Shown: positions 47,501-60,780, counted from the first letter of the stretch. The stretch: 64,000 nt of DNA from Paragordius varius (GCA_964247055.1 OZ176051.1:11966001-12030000); one strand, 5' to 3'. Notes: generated by a model not told the origin, from the letters alone. A program made the numbers and translations.

Positions 47501-48459
47501 TTAATTGGAAAAAAAGAATTAACAAAATTCATAAAAAATTAATTTTTAAAAAAACTTGGTAGGAATTATTTGTTTCCAATGCTTCTGGGAATATTAATTT
47601 GAAATCCGTTTCACGAATAAAAAAAATGTTTGCATTAGCCTTATTTTTTGAATTTGACGTTATCTTTAAATGGCTATTATTGTGATTATTATTATCGGTA
47701 TTTACAAATGATTCCACATTAAACCGGAAAGAAGGAATATTTTCTAGGAATTTCTAAGAATATTTTTATTTAATAAGGGCAATATGTAATATCGATAAGA
47801 GTATATTTTAAAATCAATTATTTATCATAATATATAGTGAATTTAGTGGCGTTCAAAAAAAATCTCTGTTTGTATTTACTTTGAACATATCCCAATTTGG
47901 CACAAATTAGGGGCGTATACTTTTTAACCTACATTTAAATTGAACTAAATCATTCTAATCTTTCGCCTCAACCACATATTTATAATTTACTATTTATAGG
48001 TAATAAACTAAAATAATTTATATATATATATATATATATATATGTATGACTATCATTTTTTTACTTGAAAAGACAAATAAGTCGGAGACACAACCAAGAG
48101 ATTATTTATCCCGTACTTTGTGTAAACATTTGTCATTTTTTGACCTAAATTACAGTTTCCACGTTTGACAGCCATAATAATTGAATGAAAATCTCTTATG
48201 TTGGTAGGAATATTTGCAAGAGATGGAAAATTAAATAAATCACAACCATCATTTGGGTAAATATTGATTTCGCTTAACTAAAATTAAATAAATATAATAC
48301 TTTCAATTTATTATTAATGGGATTTGCATATGCAACACAAACACTGAGGTTTTTCTTAGTGAGTAATAAAATTTGCTTCCCAAAAACAATGCTTATACAG
48401 GTATTCAGAAATCCAATTAGAAAAAATATCCGCATACCCTGTATTTGTACAAACATCAT
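41547..48459 (-). CDS. SPPL2: SPPL2-type intramembrane aspartyl protease
   Basis: Signal-peptide-peptidase-like GxGD protease that cuts type II membrane proteins in endosomes/lysosomes. Exons: 48459-48301, 48277-48065, 47753-47556, 46039-45903, 45449-45130, 44978-44879, 44538-44103, 43906-43832, 43725-43654, 43355-43173, 42373-42232, 42153-42061, 41752-41547. Phases agree throughout; 2334 nt give 777 residues. Order: signal peptide (MRIFFLIGFLNTCISIVFG), luminal PA domain (IIMAVKRGNCNLGQKMTNVY), TM1 (LLLAFIIVLISIVGAYMG), further helices, first catalytic Asp in VFDIFFVFITP, second in SYVGYGDVVMPG, and the PAL motif in QPALLYLV. The first catalytic motif is FD instead of the usual YD. Asn-rich insertions lie in exons 3, 7 and 10. 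Start may be at 48459 or 48435. Intron 1 is only 23 nt. The PA domain sets it apart from SPP and SPPL3. Confidence 0.92.
41800..42012. mobile_element. Foldback MITE, family A, copy 2 (SPPL2 last intron)
   Basis: Inverted halves as in copy 1 (4543-4751), sharing TTATCAAAAATTTATTTTTT, AAATATTTGTTAAAGAATAG and AACAATATCATATTCATCAA. It fills most of the 308-nt intron 41753-42060. Confidence 0.8.
46883..47137 (+). mobile_element. Palindromic insertion with hammerhead core and 13-bp target duplication (SPPL2 intron)
   Basis: Flanked by a perfect direct repeat CTTAATCCTATAT (46870-46882 and 47138-47150). Arms 46933-46975 and 47095-47137 are perfect inverted repeats of 43 bp, starting ATCCGTAATATAATGATAAA. 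The loop holds a hammerhead-like core (46973-47067). A 50-bp unpaired segment (46883-46932) lies at the left end. A 13-bp duplication suggests target-primed or other retroposon-type insertion; the perfect arms suggest recent arrival or gene conversion. No coding capacity. Similar in concept to animal retrozymes, but the long palindrome arms are not typical of those. Confidence 0.75.
46973..47067 (+). ncRNA. Hammerhead ribozyme-like core
   Basis: CTGATGA (47007-47013), stem II GTGC/GCAC closed by TAACAA (47014-47027), GAAA (47028-47031), then stem III TAGT (47033-47036) with ACTA (47045-47048). Outer stem I ATGTGAAA (46973-46980) pairs with TTTCACAT (47060-47067), and TCGT (47002-47005) with ACGA (47052-47055). 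This is a type I layout (stem I open). The base expected to pair at the start of stem III is mismatched, and the cleavage position reads TTG rather than a UH triplet, so this copy may be catalytically dead. Confidence 0.65.
48020..48043. repeat. (AT)n microsatellite in SPPL2 intron 2
   Basis: Twelve AT units in the 311-nt intron, close to its 5' splice site. Confidence 0.85.
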
Positions 48460-51400
48460 GTGGGTTAAACAGATATATGTAAAATAGTTTTTTTACAATA
48501 ATTATGTGATTACGTTGTAAAATTTAATTTTAAAAACTAGATTAAAGGGAATGGCTAATTTTAAATTTTGGCATTAATTGTATTTTTATCCATAAAATTG
48601 TTTTCTGGTTCTGTATTAGCGGAACGCTTTGATTCGATTCGTATAATTGGCTAATTATAATCTATCTTTTGGGGTAGTTTATTACCCCAAGAGATCTTTT
48701 TAAAATAGCCTATGAAGATGTAAAGTATTAGGTCAAATATAATTTTAGCCTTCTCTAGCTCTTTAGGTACATTTAAAAAATTTAATGTTATATTGTGAAA
48801 AAATTTCATCTCAAAATTTATTTTCACATTTTATACTTTCATTGTAGATGATTATATTTTTTTGGGGTAGCTTTATATTCCAGTTATAAAAACTTTCATT
48901 TAACTAATGTTTAAAATTCAATTATAGTTTGTCCTGTTCTCCTGTTTTAAAATAACTTATTTCAAAAAATTTTATCTTCGGGAGCAGTGGTACACCAGGA
49001 CGAGCTAAGTGTTTTTTGCCTCAGGTAATGCCGTAAATGCATAGCATTATATACAGATACTTACAAATTGAATCAATATAACAATATTTTCGTGGGTTTA
49101 GGGAAATATGATGAACATCTCCTACATTATCGACAAATAATATTAACCGATTTCGGCAAATTTGCTTATCATCAGTAATGATCCATATGTCTATTAACAT
49201 ATTTCATCGTTAATATGTCGCCTCGATGTAAGTTAAGACACATATATTTTGATATATATTTAGCGCTTCCCAAAACTCATTAGCCATGTGCGAATTCCTT
49301 TAATATATCTTCGAAATAACAGTTAATTCTACCCCAAGATGCGTTTAATCAAAACAGAAGCATTTAATGAAAGAATATCTTCTTATACAAAAAAATTTTA
49401 TAATTGAAAATTACGAAGTTAAACGGAATTTTTTAAATACCGAAGATCAATAATATCCTGCCTAAAGATACTTTTAGCGATCAAAAAATAATAATTATAA
49501 TTAAGTTCCGTAAAAACCATTTAGTTGAGTATCACTGTTCTAAGGGATAAAAAATGCATAAAGTTAAATACAAGGGGACAATACTTGATCATTGAATTTT
49601 AACGTGAACAACCAAACAATAGTTTAAAGCTTAAGCTGTGGCATATAGATTTACCCTAACATACAATCATCTAAAAAAGATAAAAATTATTAATGACTTA
49701 TTCAAATGGATTTAGTTCATCTTTCACAGTTTACAAAATGTCGGCCTAGCAGAATTAGCGCACATTATATTTTATAAATTAAAATAGATTATAAACTATT
49801 AAAAGCAAAACAATTTAAACTAATTTGAATTTTAGATAAAATCAAATCATGTTGTAAAATGGGGGTGTTTTTTATAAACTCAATGCCGACAGCTGGATAA
49901 CCAATTTGTATGCTAAATTATTTTGAAATAGAAGAAGTTAATTTTTTAAAAAATGCATATTTTGCTTTAAATTTTGATATTATTTTGTGCGTACTTAACA
50001 ATATTTTTTAGCTTGGTAGAAACGGAAGAACGCCTAAAAATATTTTATGAACATTTTCGATTTTTCGATAACTAAAAATTTCTATCACCTCACTTTTTTA
50101 ATAAATTCATTTGCTTTCCTGGAGAACTTGGCTGGAAAACCTACAATAAATCTTATTTACGAATGTCCAAATTTTGAGGTGATAAAAATGTTCACCGTCA
50201 TTAAAGTAGATTATACCGTTTTCATTATGAATTAAATTCCCCCTCATCAAAATTTTGTCAAAATTCAAATTAGTGAAGTATGCATTTTTTCAAGATTTTT
50301 CTATTTTGATGTCAAATCTAACACATATTATACCACCCAATATTGGAATTCCGTGCTAATAACGAAACTAGCTCATTTTAGAACAGGTTAAATTGAGACT
50401 TTCGGGACCTACACCTAAAATCATTATTTTTTAATATAGGTGTTATGTATAATATTTAAATAATGTTTTTTGGAATTATTATTCTTTCATCATGTGCTCA
50501 AATTTTGAAACTTTATATTATGGAGTAATTACCATAAAAGTTGTATAAATTACTAGTATGGCATGAAAGAAAAATAACCATAAAAATCCTGATCCCATCT
50601 TATAACAGAAAACATATATTTCAATTTTTTTTGTAGTGTATATAACCCTATATAAAATTCATGAATTTAATATGTTTAAAATCTAAAAAAGTTTTAAGTG
50701 TTATTATTTAATCCCAGGGTCATCATTTATAATTTAATTTAAAAATATATTAATGATGATATTATTTTAAAAATTTTAAGGCGCATTCCATATTTTTAAA
50801 AGCAGTATAAAATTTAAAATTCTCAAAACATTTGCCCTGTTTTCCTGAATTGCTTGATTGTTCACTGGATTGGTATAAAAATTAGTTAAATGTTTTTCAT
50901 TAACTTTAACCGCATTTATTTATGATAATATAGCGTTTGTTTATAATTTAGCTGTATATTTCGATATTTAGGTTATTAAAATTTAAGGAATTACGAAACT
51001 GGAAATATAATATATTTTTAATCGATATATAATACTTTCAAATATTACATAAAAGCTCCAAAATGCCGTTTTACACAAACACGTGTGTTTTATAAATTTT
51101 TAAACAATATTTATATTAATTTTAATCATTTATTTTATATTTTTATTATTATTAAGAGTTCCTATTATGATTAATATAGGCCTATAACGTCATGCAAAAA
51201 ATAGTATATTTTAAATCATTCTCCCGTTAAACACTAACAACTCGATTAATAATAAAAGATGAATTGTTATAAGTATAACCTCGTAAATAGAAAAAAAATA
51301 CCATAATATAAAGATTCTTTCCAGATACATAAATATAACCCAAAATAAAAATTTCCATATGTATTATATGATAAATGAACATCTTGTTTTTTACAGTTTA

Positions 51401-52356
51401 AATTTTAATAATAAAATAAAAAACAAAAAATGGTATTGGGCTTCAATTAACAAGGATAGGAGGGTATGTCAAAATGGAGCATTAACACATTTGAAAAATT
51501 TTTATTTTACAGGTGCAAAATAACGTATCAGTTTTTACAGATAACACTGTTTGCTCTCTACACGATACCGAACCGAAAAATTAATGAAAAAATTTGAATA
51601 CAAACATCCAAATTTCCTTCACCCTCAAAAAAAGATTCCAATTATATATAAATGTTCAGACGGATTATAGAATACATCTCTTTTGAAACTAAGAACCATA
51701 TATTTATACAAGACTTTTTTTATTCCTAGAGTGATACTTTTTAAAAGGTGCCAAAAGTTTCAAAAATGTTAAACAAAATGTAAGTTACGAGTCGAAAATG
51801 GTGTGGCACAAAGGTAAAAAAATGGTTCGATTCCATCTATATTTCCTTCTTTATGGAATGCGCGTACATTTATTGAAATTACATTAAAACTATACATTAA
51901 TTGGTATATAAATAATAAATTTGATATATGACAAGTATTTTTGGTATAGAGGAATATTAAATGTTAAATTTGCGTATTATAAAATCATTTTTGGTCTTTG
52001 ATTTATGTGCATTTATTTTTTCATTCCATAATTTGGGCCCTCAGATAACAATTCTTATCCGATACTGTTATCTTCAAATAAGTTGAGTGAACTTTCTTCC
52101 TGTTAAAAAAAGAAGCGATACGATAAAATAATTTGGATTTTAAAATTTGTACATTAAAGGATTATAGACAATACATATATATACATGTAAAGAAAGAGAT
52201 GAGCCAAATAGTCTGAGTGAGTAATAAAGAACATGCACAAAATTTTATAAATTATATCCAAAAATAAATATATTTGATGATAAAGGTTTATGTTTTGGTA
52301 TAAAATGATGGACAAAAATACTGATAGCGTATAAGCACAAAAAATTATAAAATAAT
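48460..52356. other. Intergenic DNA between SPPL2 and the AP-1 sigma gene
   Basis: No exon, RNA gene or complete element recognised in 3.9 kb. GGGGTAGTTTATTACCCC at about 48673-48690 and TTTGGGGTAGCTTTATAT at about 48862 resemble the terminal palindrome shared by MITE families B and C, so a decayed copy probably lies at 48650-48900. An SPPL2 promoter must lie near 48460, but no clear motif is visible. Confidence 0.5.
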
Positions 52357-52991
52357 TTAAATTAATCCCAAGTCTTTGAGCGTATCGTCCAAACGTTCAT
52401 CCTTTTTTGGTAAAAAATTTAAAATTAATATAGCAGACAGAAAATAAATAGACATGCATGTAAAATATATTTGAATATACCTCCTGCAATACGTCCTGTT
52501 CCGTTATTGATTTTAAAATGCATTTTTTACTAGACTCCTGCATTTCTCCACCAACAAATAATTCATCAAGCATAAAATATGCTTTTTCAAAATTAAAAAT
52601 AATATCCAACTCGCATACCTAACATAATATTAAAACAATATTTATACGCTTCCAAAATATTTATCGAGTAATTCAACGTATCGATGAATAATTTCCAGAT
52701 ACAATAATTCATTATCATCAGGCTCAATTGCACAACAAAAATAAAGGCTTGCGTATCTAATTGATTAATTATTTTTCGCATACCGTTTATATACGATTTT
52801 AAGATCTTTCCAATCAAGAAAATTACACATTTTAGGTTTGCGAACAATAATCAATGCCATAAGCTCTTTAATAATTTTCCGTTTTTCTTTTTCGGATTTA
52901 GCGACATACCATTTTTGCAATCGTACCTTACCCTGGCGACTGAAAAGTAGCATAAAATGCATCTTTAAAATTAATAAATATATATTACCAT
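52357..52991 (-). CDS. AP1S: Clathrin adaptor AP-1 complex sigma subunit
   Basis: Small subunit of AP-1, which sorts cargo between the trans-Golgi network and endosomes; the sigma/gamma half binds dileucine signals. Exons: 52991-52989 (ATG only), 52962-52784, 52756-52648, 52618-52481, 52401-52357; introns of 26, 27, 29 and 79 nt. Product 157 residues, the family size. [20 protein letters not shown] equals the [20 protein letters not shown] start of animal sigma-1. [41 protein letters not shown] and [15 protein letters not shown] follow in order. A first exon holding only the initiator Met is also what I recall for vertebrate AP1S genes. The C-terminal tail is shortened. Whole gene 635 bp; paralogue (sigma-1A/B/C) cannot be told. 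Confidence 0.95.
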
Positions 52992-53687
52992 TTCAGCAAA
53001 CAACTGGTCTGGACGAAAGCAAAACAACTGCAAAATTTAAATTAAATCGTTAATTATAATATATATCTATAAATTTAATAGTTTATTAGCCCAGAGTTTA
53101 TACTATAAGACTTTTTATGATTTAAACCTAATGACATTGTAAGAAGTAAATTATTATTCCAGCTTACTAACTTCTAGAGCAGCGGTACTAGCGAAAAATT
53201 ATAAAGGACCGCAAAAAATAATTAACTTCTCAAGGGCCAATGTCAATAAAAACTACATAGATGCATAATACAATACCAGAAATTATGTTAAATAATTACA
53301 AAAATAAAAAATTCAGGGCCATGGAAACGGAACAGATAATGTTAAATTTATTAAATATTTGCAACAAGACCCTCATTGAATTCATATTGCCTTATAGCAC
53401 CCTGAAAATATGGCTACGCTTTTTATATCGAAGCGTATTTAATAAGGTTGACGGCTTTAAAAAACGTAATCATTTTTGCTATTTAGCCTTTACACAGTGT
53501 CCGCAAAAATAGTTCTGATGGTTCCCGGGGGATAAAAAATACCTGATGAAATATATATATATATATATATTCTGATAGAAAAATGTATCAGGATTATAAT
53601 TGGGTCTAACGAGTAATATAAAGTTATTATCACTTTAGTAGTAACTACTGCGGATAAGAAAATGTATTTTGCGCACTTTTGTTGGAT
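52992..53687. other. Intergenic DNA with small repeats
   Basis: No gene recognised. TTACACAGTGTCCGCAAAAA at 53487-53506 resembles the ends of the 28501-30402 element; an (AT)n tract (53551-53570) is followed by a segment shared with 27430. An 83-codon open frame at 53261-53512 has no family resemblance. Confidence 0.5.
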
Positions 53688-54125
53688 TCAAATTGGGGTA
53701 TCTAAATATTACGGACTCTATTTAAGTTGATATTAAAAATCTACTAAAAGAAACGGTAACAATTTTATTTTTAAAAAAATCCATATACTTTGACGCCGTT
53801 TTTATTTTACAAAGTTTTTTCAAAACTCGTTATTTAATTTTAAAGGTAAATTTAAAGCAATTTTTTATTTAACTCACATATAACATTGGTAGAAACAGAA
53901 AAACTGGTTTTGTATGTTTTTATATTAAGCTAATGCACACGTGTCATTTTGACCAAATATTTACCTTTGGGTTTTACCTTATAAGTAATATGAGGTATTT
54001 TAGAATTTTTTTTAATGTTTCTATTCATTAATGTTATGTAAGTGCAAACTCTTACAATGATTACATTTCCTCTGTTTGAAGTATTTAAAAAAACCTGGAC
54101 GATCCCAATTTAAGTCGAAAGACTG
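53688..54125 (+). mobile_element. MITE family B, copy 7
   Basis: From GGATTCAAATTGGGGTATCT to CCCAATTTAAGTCGAAAG, with internal ACTTTGACGCCGTTTTTATT. Shorter and more diverged than the copies at 36-38 kb. Confidence 0.7.
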
Positions 54126-54933
54126 AATTGTATGTCAATTGTTAATTTTGGTGAATATCATTCCAAATATCACTAAATATTCATAAAGTGACAAAAACCT
54201 ACACTCTTTCAACAAAAATTAATTTTAGAAGTCGGGTCCCAAATTGTTTCGCTCTGTATGGGCTATAAAGTAAACGCAAATTCTGGGATTTCTCATCAAA
54301 ATTTAAATATATGCTAAATTTATATATCAACTATATTTATAAATGCATATTTTTTTCAAAAAATCGTTGTGCAGCTTGCAGCCCACGCTGAACACTCGTC
54401 AAACAATAATTATAAAACAATTAGATATTAGGACATTTATTATCACCTGTTTAAATACCAAATAAAACTAACTCATGTAAATAAGGTTATAGCTCTATAA
54501 ACTCATAGAAATCATAAGGCAAGAACAATGAAAACCAGAACAAAGTACATGGCCGTGTTTAAATTGTAAAATACGATTCAAACACTAAAATGAAATAACT
54601 TTGCCAACATCATGTAGGCGCATTATCATTAAATGTATTATATAAAACTAAACTGGATAACCAAAAAATAAGATATAAAACCAATAAAATAAGTGTTTTA
54701 TGCATTTATTCAGGGTTATTACCATAACAATATGAAATTAAGGTGTAGTGAAGTTATCACATGTTAGCATAAATATATTCATATAAAATTAAATAATGAA
54801 AATAAATACGTGAAATGACCAGATGTATGGCTATATAGCCATACTAAAAGTGTATATATATATAACAAATAAAATTATTGCTTAAGATTGATTAGCTATA
54901 TAGGTATAAAAATATAATAAAAAAATGATTGAT
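54126..54933. other. AT-rich DNA downstream of ACLY
   Basis: No gene or repeat recognised. Confidence 0.55.
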
Positions 54934-57900
54934 TTATTGATGCCACATTTCAGGCATAACGTAAGAGATATCATCCCAAGGGTGCCGATACAGACCCTGT
55001 TTCAACCGCTTTTGATCCAAAAAGTGTCCTAATTATTTAATTATATATGACATATATATAAAATATATAATTTATTGAACCAATAATCGCACATTTATAG
55101 TTGAGTTGAATAGTCAAAATTAATTTTTCTGCAAATGTAATTATATTTAATAGGTATTAGTCCACGCATATTATTAAAATCGTGTTTCGTAAAAATAAAA
55201 GTAAATAATAAAAACCAATGAATCCCATTGTACGACCAAGGACAAATAAGCCATTAAGTGCCCCGTATTCAATGTAATCGTTAGCTTCCTCAGGGGTAAA
55301 ACAACCCGAATTGCGGAGAATATCTACAAAAATTACCCCAATTGCGCCATCCACATTAAGTATCAAATTTGGTTTCTATGCCACAAATAATGAATGTTCT
55401 TTAAATACTCAAAATTTAATTTATAAATGATAAATCCAAAGAATAATAATATTTTTTTAAAAATGTAAATCACATTGCTTTGGTTAAAAAATTAAAATCA
55501 AATTCTTATAAATTATACCTTTGAAGTTGTAATTTTCTCAACTTCCAATGCGTAATCCAACAAGGGTGTCGCATTAAAATGCGATTTAGCGTATTCCTTA
55601 AGTATGACTACACGCTTGTCGGGATTATTTAACTGTATATATACATATAATCAGATTATAATCGTAAAAATCAAAGTAAATTTCGTTTAATGACATATAT
55701 GATATACCGATTTAACTCTGTGCCCAATACCCATAATTAATTTTCCCTCTTTGCGCGTTTGATTAACAAACTCCATAGGTATAAGTCGTTGTTCATAAAA
55801 GGCTTGGCTAAATTGTTTAGCGGCTGCATCTAAGGCACCCCCAAAACGATCCCCCTAACCATGCCATAAAAATTTAATTCAATATATATATGCAAATATA
55901 ACGAGTCAACAAGCAAAGTAAAGTCCAAGTTATTTTATAAGTTTAATAGTAATATATTTTAATTTTGTTATTTAGCCCAATAACACTAGACAACAAATTT
56001 TAACTTTTTTTAACTGCCATTCTTGTAAATTTAAAATTTATTTCATTAAAGTACATAATTAGTATATCTGAAAAGAAAATTGGTCCTACATGAAAGAATT
56101 TTTTTATATTAGAGTTTATCGATAATTTTTGGCCCCGATTTAACATTAAACTCAAATATCATAAATTTAAAGTTTTAGATATGAAGCCATGTATTTTATA
56201 TCATTCAAAAGAGCGCAAAAAACTGCATCTTTTAAATGGTAGTAAGTCAATTAAATTTATCGGATGTAAAAGTTATTTGGATTTAAATGGTCAAAATTTT
56301 CAACCCTTAAATAAGTCAGGAATTTTCACAGACAAAATAATTTTTAAATCATTTAAATTATTTTAATATTATTATTAGGGTTATATTAGTATTTAATTTA
56401 AAAAAAATGTTTGGAAAAGCTTTTGGTTTGCTTTTTTAATAAAAATTATAATTATCATAAATATTTTATCTAGTGGATACTAAAATGCATAGTTATAACT
56501 GTAAATTTATTACATAATGGCTATAAAAGATCAAAAATACCTTAAACTTTGTTTTATTTTTAAATTTTCGAAGCCTTGTATAGAAAATAAATTAATATTG
56601 ATGAGATGTAATTTTCAAAAAACAAAAAACTTAAAAATGGCTGTTTTGCGTGACATAAAAGCAATAAAAAATGTTTTAATCAAAAAAAACTTTCTTTTGT
56701 TATCTTTTTTGGACATTCATCTCCATTTAAACAAAGTTTGAGCTATTTTCATCTATTAGTTTTAAAAATATTATAATTAAAAAAAATGCTCTCGCTTCGC
56801 GCGTTTGTCGCTCTTTGTGTCCAATATTAACTGTCGATGTAATACATATTAGTATACATTTTATAGAGTTTTTAATACTCTTTCGAATGATATATTACAA
56901 ATGGGCATTACTTGTATACTTTCAAAGAAAACATTTTTTAGTAAAATTTTGATAAAGAGGGCGCATAATCTAAAAAATCAAATTATACAAAATTCTTCCA
57001 ACGAGTTATAATTTTTATTTCAGATTTACTGTTAAAATGATATTAAATATCAGAAAATTCAAAAAACTCGAGTGGAGAAAAAATTTGTTGTCTAGTGTAA
57101 TTAAAGAGTAAAGATAGGACGCTCAATTTCGTATTTTACAAATGTAATCATCTAAGTTTATTTTTATATGGATAAAATATGATGGACTTTGACAAAAGAT
57201 CGTGGTGATAATTATAAATAAAAAACACTATTGACTTATTGTTTTTTCCATATAATTTTTATTTTAACTGATAGCTGCTTAAGCCTCTCAATAAAAAATA
57301 TCAGTTGTTATTTAAAGCAAAAAATGGTTTATAATACAATGACAACACACGTTATAAAAATATAATTTTTTTTAAAAATAATTTTATACTATTGTAAGTA
57401 GTCCTGAGGCTAAACTGGAAACCAAATCCTTTCCAGCACGCGCACACACTATAGTGTTGTGAGCTCCGGAAACAGCTGGCCCGTGATCAGCTGTTAAAAT
57501 AAGGCACATTTCAATGAATTTGGCTGCACTTGGAGGTAATCTGATTCAATTCATTTAACAAATTATTAACACATATAAATGTTAATTGAATCGTAAAAAT
57601 GGAGAAACAAGCAATACAAATTATAGGGGAAAAGTAAAAAGCCCCAAAATAAGTAACCAGTTTCAATAAAAAACCGCAATTTTATAAATTAAATTCAATG
57701 AGTAGGTAAATGCGAGTTAGGAATAGCTTAAACTCAAACCTAATGATATAAGAGCAAACTCAAAAAAGAGGGATTATGATTTATAAAATTTATTTTATAA
57801 TGCGGTTCTCAATTTTTTGATACCCTTTGCTATTTCCATGGAAACAAAGAGGGTTGATAATAAAAAAAGCAAGAAAAACCTTCGTTGAAACCAAAGTAGA

Positions 57901-60780
57901 CTTAAGACATCACCAATACCCAAACCTTGTTGAAAGATTTGTGTGATGGGCATCCCAGCATACAATAACTCCTGCCCTCGTTCATCACAAATCGATGTCA
58001 TAAACGATGCCGGTTTCCGTATTAAACCCAACTCCTATATACACATGTATAGTATATGTTGAGATTCTTGGTATATTGCACAAGCATTTTATAAACTTCA
58101 AAAAAATGTCGATAAATTAGGTTTAAATTAGTCTTTATAAATGTGTCATACCAGCTATTATAGTTAAAAGAATAAAATTATGAATATATTATTTTATCTA
58201 GCATTTAAGCTATAGGTTTGATTGTGTTAATATTTATATAAGTGTAACTGTCACATTTTTTAAAATATTGTAATATTCTTGCGCGATACTTATATGTTAA
58301 AAGTTTAGTGTCCTCAATTATCTGGAAAGAACAAACTATAGTACAGAAAATCAAAATACCCAAAACTGTTAAAACATAAGTTTCAAAGATTACAAACATC
58401 CTTATCAATATCATAAAATAATTATAATTGAAAATCAAAAAAAGGAGATATGTATACACAAGCCCAATCATAATCCATGGGTACGGGAGGGGGTGGGACC
58501 TCAGCCAGCGGGACAATTATGCCCGTGTTAACGAGTTGGCGATAGGTGTCCGCTATAACGGTATCCAGCGCATCAAAATTAGGTGGGACGTGAGCGCCCG
58601 CAGACCGGAGAGCCGCATTTTTAGCCGTCGCAGTTTCGGCCTCGGCTTCAGCCATACTCCCTGCATGTCCGAATTGAACCTTTCAAGTTTAAACAAAAAA
58701 AAAGTTACAAATGGTGACAGTAAGAACCAATAATGTATTTATGACAATTGGTGCATTACATTTGCTACATATTATGGGTAAATACAACACAAATGGTTAT
58801 AATTAAACATATTTTTTCCTTTTTAGGAACATTAAATTTGTTCATTTATTTAGATTTATAAATTGTTTTATATCAAATACGCTATTATGTTACCAACTGG
58901 GAAGCAATAAATTGGCGCTGTAAAATAAAATAAAGATGAAATGATATGGAATAGAAAGAATAATTTTAAAACAATTCAAAAACATATCTATCTCAATTGA
59001 ATCATCAACTAAAATCAAAATATAAAATTCGCCTATTTATAATTTTATAGACCTGATAATTCAAAAATTTTGAGAATCGTGAGCGCAATAAATATATATA
59101 TATATTTATATATATAAAATATTTTAAAATAAAAACGAGGAAAAAATAAAAAATATAGTTGACCAATATTCACCCGTCTATAATTAATGCTTTTACTAGT
59201 GTCATTTCCTTAAAACTAAGTGATAAAAAAGTCTTATAACATTCTTTAAAAGACTCCCTTCCCTGTCTGACTTAATCAGAATTTTTAATAAATAGAATAG
59301 TATTTTTTTAACATATATCGTTTTGAATTTAGTGAACAAATACAGAGATTTGGTAACTCAATTTTACATATTTTCCAATTGTATCATATAGGTATATAAA
59401 ACAAGGAGCAAATATATGCTTTCGTATGCCTTTTATATTTTGTTTAATATTGATTATGTATTTACAGCAAAGATCTATTCATTAATAAGTAGAATTTATC
59501 ATTCTAATATTCATTAAACATAATATCATTAAGCTCTCGAATGATATATAAAATAAATTTTATTATAGAGTTATATAAAAAGTACTATAAACAATATATA
59601 TGATAACAGATATTAATTTATAAGTAATTAAAAAACTTCTTTAACTTACAACAGCAAATAAAATATTCATGTGATGAAATCGCCGGAAAACAAGGTAAAA
59701 TATAATAAAACCATCTTATTAATACTATATATGCATGTATTATATAAGTAAGATTACTAACTTCTTTCAAACAAATAGTATATTATTAAACACAAGGACA
59801 AAAAAGAGATACAAAAAAACGCAAAAAATAAAGAGCATACATCAGAATCAAACATTTTGGCACATGTTCCAATACACCAAGCAACCAGGGGTTTCGTCAA
59901 TTGACCTGTTTGGAGTGCTTCACAAACCCTGTACTCTTCAGTGCCGCCTACCTCACCCAACAAAACCATTATTTTAACGGCTGGATCGGCTTCGAACCTA
60001 ATCAGGTGATCCATGAATGTTGTACCGGGATATCTGCGGAAAAAATAAAATTTTTATACATTTAGATTTTCCTTTTGTTACTTGGCAAAGTAAAAGTTCA
60101 AGGGACAAACGTTTGTCGTAAAGAATGGGTGAAATTACAGAATATTTAATTATTAAGAATAACGTAAAATCCTTTTCGTTTCTTAATAACCCTATGAGTA
60201 AAAAAACTATAATCCGATTTCCTTTAGTATTCTGCAATTTTTACTATTTCTGCTCCCTATAAGGGCTTCAAAATTACTACATATCAAGTTTTTATCAAAA
60301 TACACTCGACTCTAAACGGCCATAACTCAAAAACTAATAAATTTTAATGATGATCGTTGAGTTTATTGAAAGGAAAACATTCATTATCAAGGGATCACTT
60401 TATATAATTAATTTAATTAAACAAAACATGAATAAATAAGTATTGAATGCTTTTTGTCAAAGATTTTTTAAAAAAAGACGTCAATTAAAACTACAAGTTT
60501 TTATAAACTTTAAAATTAAGATTGTAGATACCAGATGGATGCATATAAAAACTCGACTTTTTACTTATAAAAAAACATTTCCAAAAACCAATGATTAATT
60601 AAAGAAAAATAACCTACCTATCACCACCAATGGCCACACCCTCATAAACACCATTTGAATTACGACTAATGATATTGTTAAGTTCATTCGACATACCGCC
60701 CGACCGACTAACGTAAGCCACTGATCCTGGTCTGTAGAGTTTGGATGAAAGAATGTTATCTAACATGCCTCCCGTGTTAC
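54934..60780 (-). CDS. ACLY: ATP-citrate lyase, C-terminal part (9 exons)
   Basis: Makes cytosolic acetyl-CoA and oxaloacetate from citrate, CoA and ATP. Exons: 60780-60618, 60033-59841, 58679-58458, 58034-57880, 57540-57390, 55854-55708, 55632-55519, 55375-55216, 55028-54934. Phases agree; 465 residues plus stop are encoded here. The succinyl-CoA-synthetase-like half ends with the phospho-histidine loop VQFGHAGS; the citrate-synthase-like part follows with [48 protein letters not shown] and [20 protein letters not shown]. The C-terminus is [17 protein letters not shown]. In human ACLY the His loop is followed by ACANQASE; here it reads [11 protein letters not shown]. The preceding exons (ATP-grasp half) were not found up to 64000, so the upstream intron exceeds 3 kb and holds the repeats and LINE at 61-64 kb, or the gene is broken there. 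AATAAA overlaps the stop. Confidence 0.95.
55855..57389. other. Large ACLY intron
   Basis: 1.5 kb of AT-rich sequence between the LTI and GDRFGG exons. No second gene or complete repeat recognised; short open frames at 56181 and 56517 have no family resemblance. Confidence 0.55.
58680..59840. other. ACLY intron
   Basis: 1.16 kb, AT-rich, with an ATATAT-rich stretch near 59090-59120. Nothing else recognised. Confidence 0.55.

Noticed and set aside
51820-51845. GGTTCGATTCC resembles a tRNA B box
   Set aside because: No A box or cloverleaf arms at the right distance upstream.
53261-53512. 83-codon open frame on the plus strand
   Set aside because: No family resemblance, AT-driven composition and no splice context.
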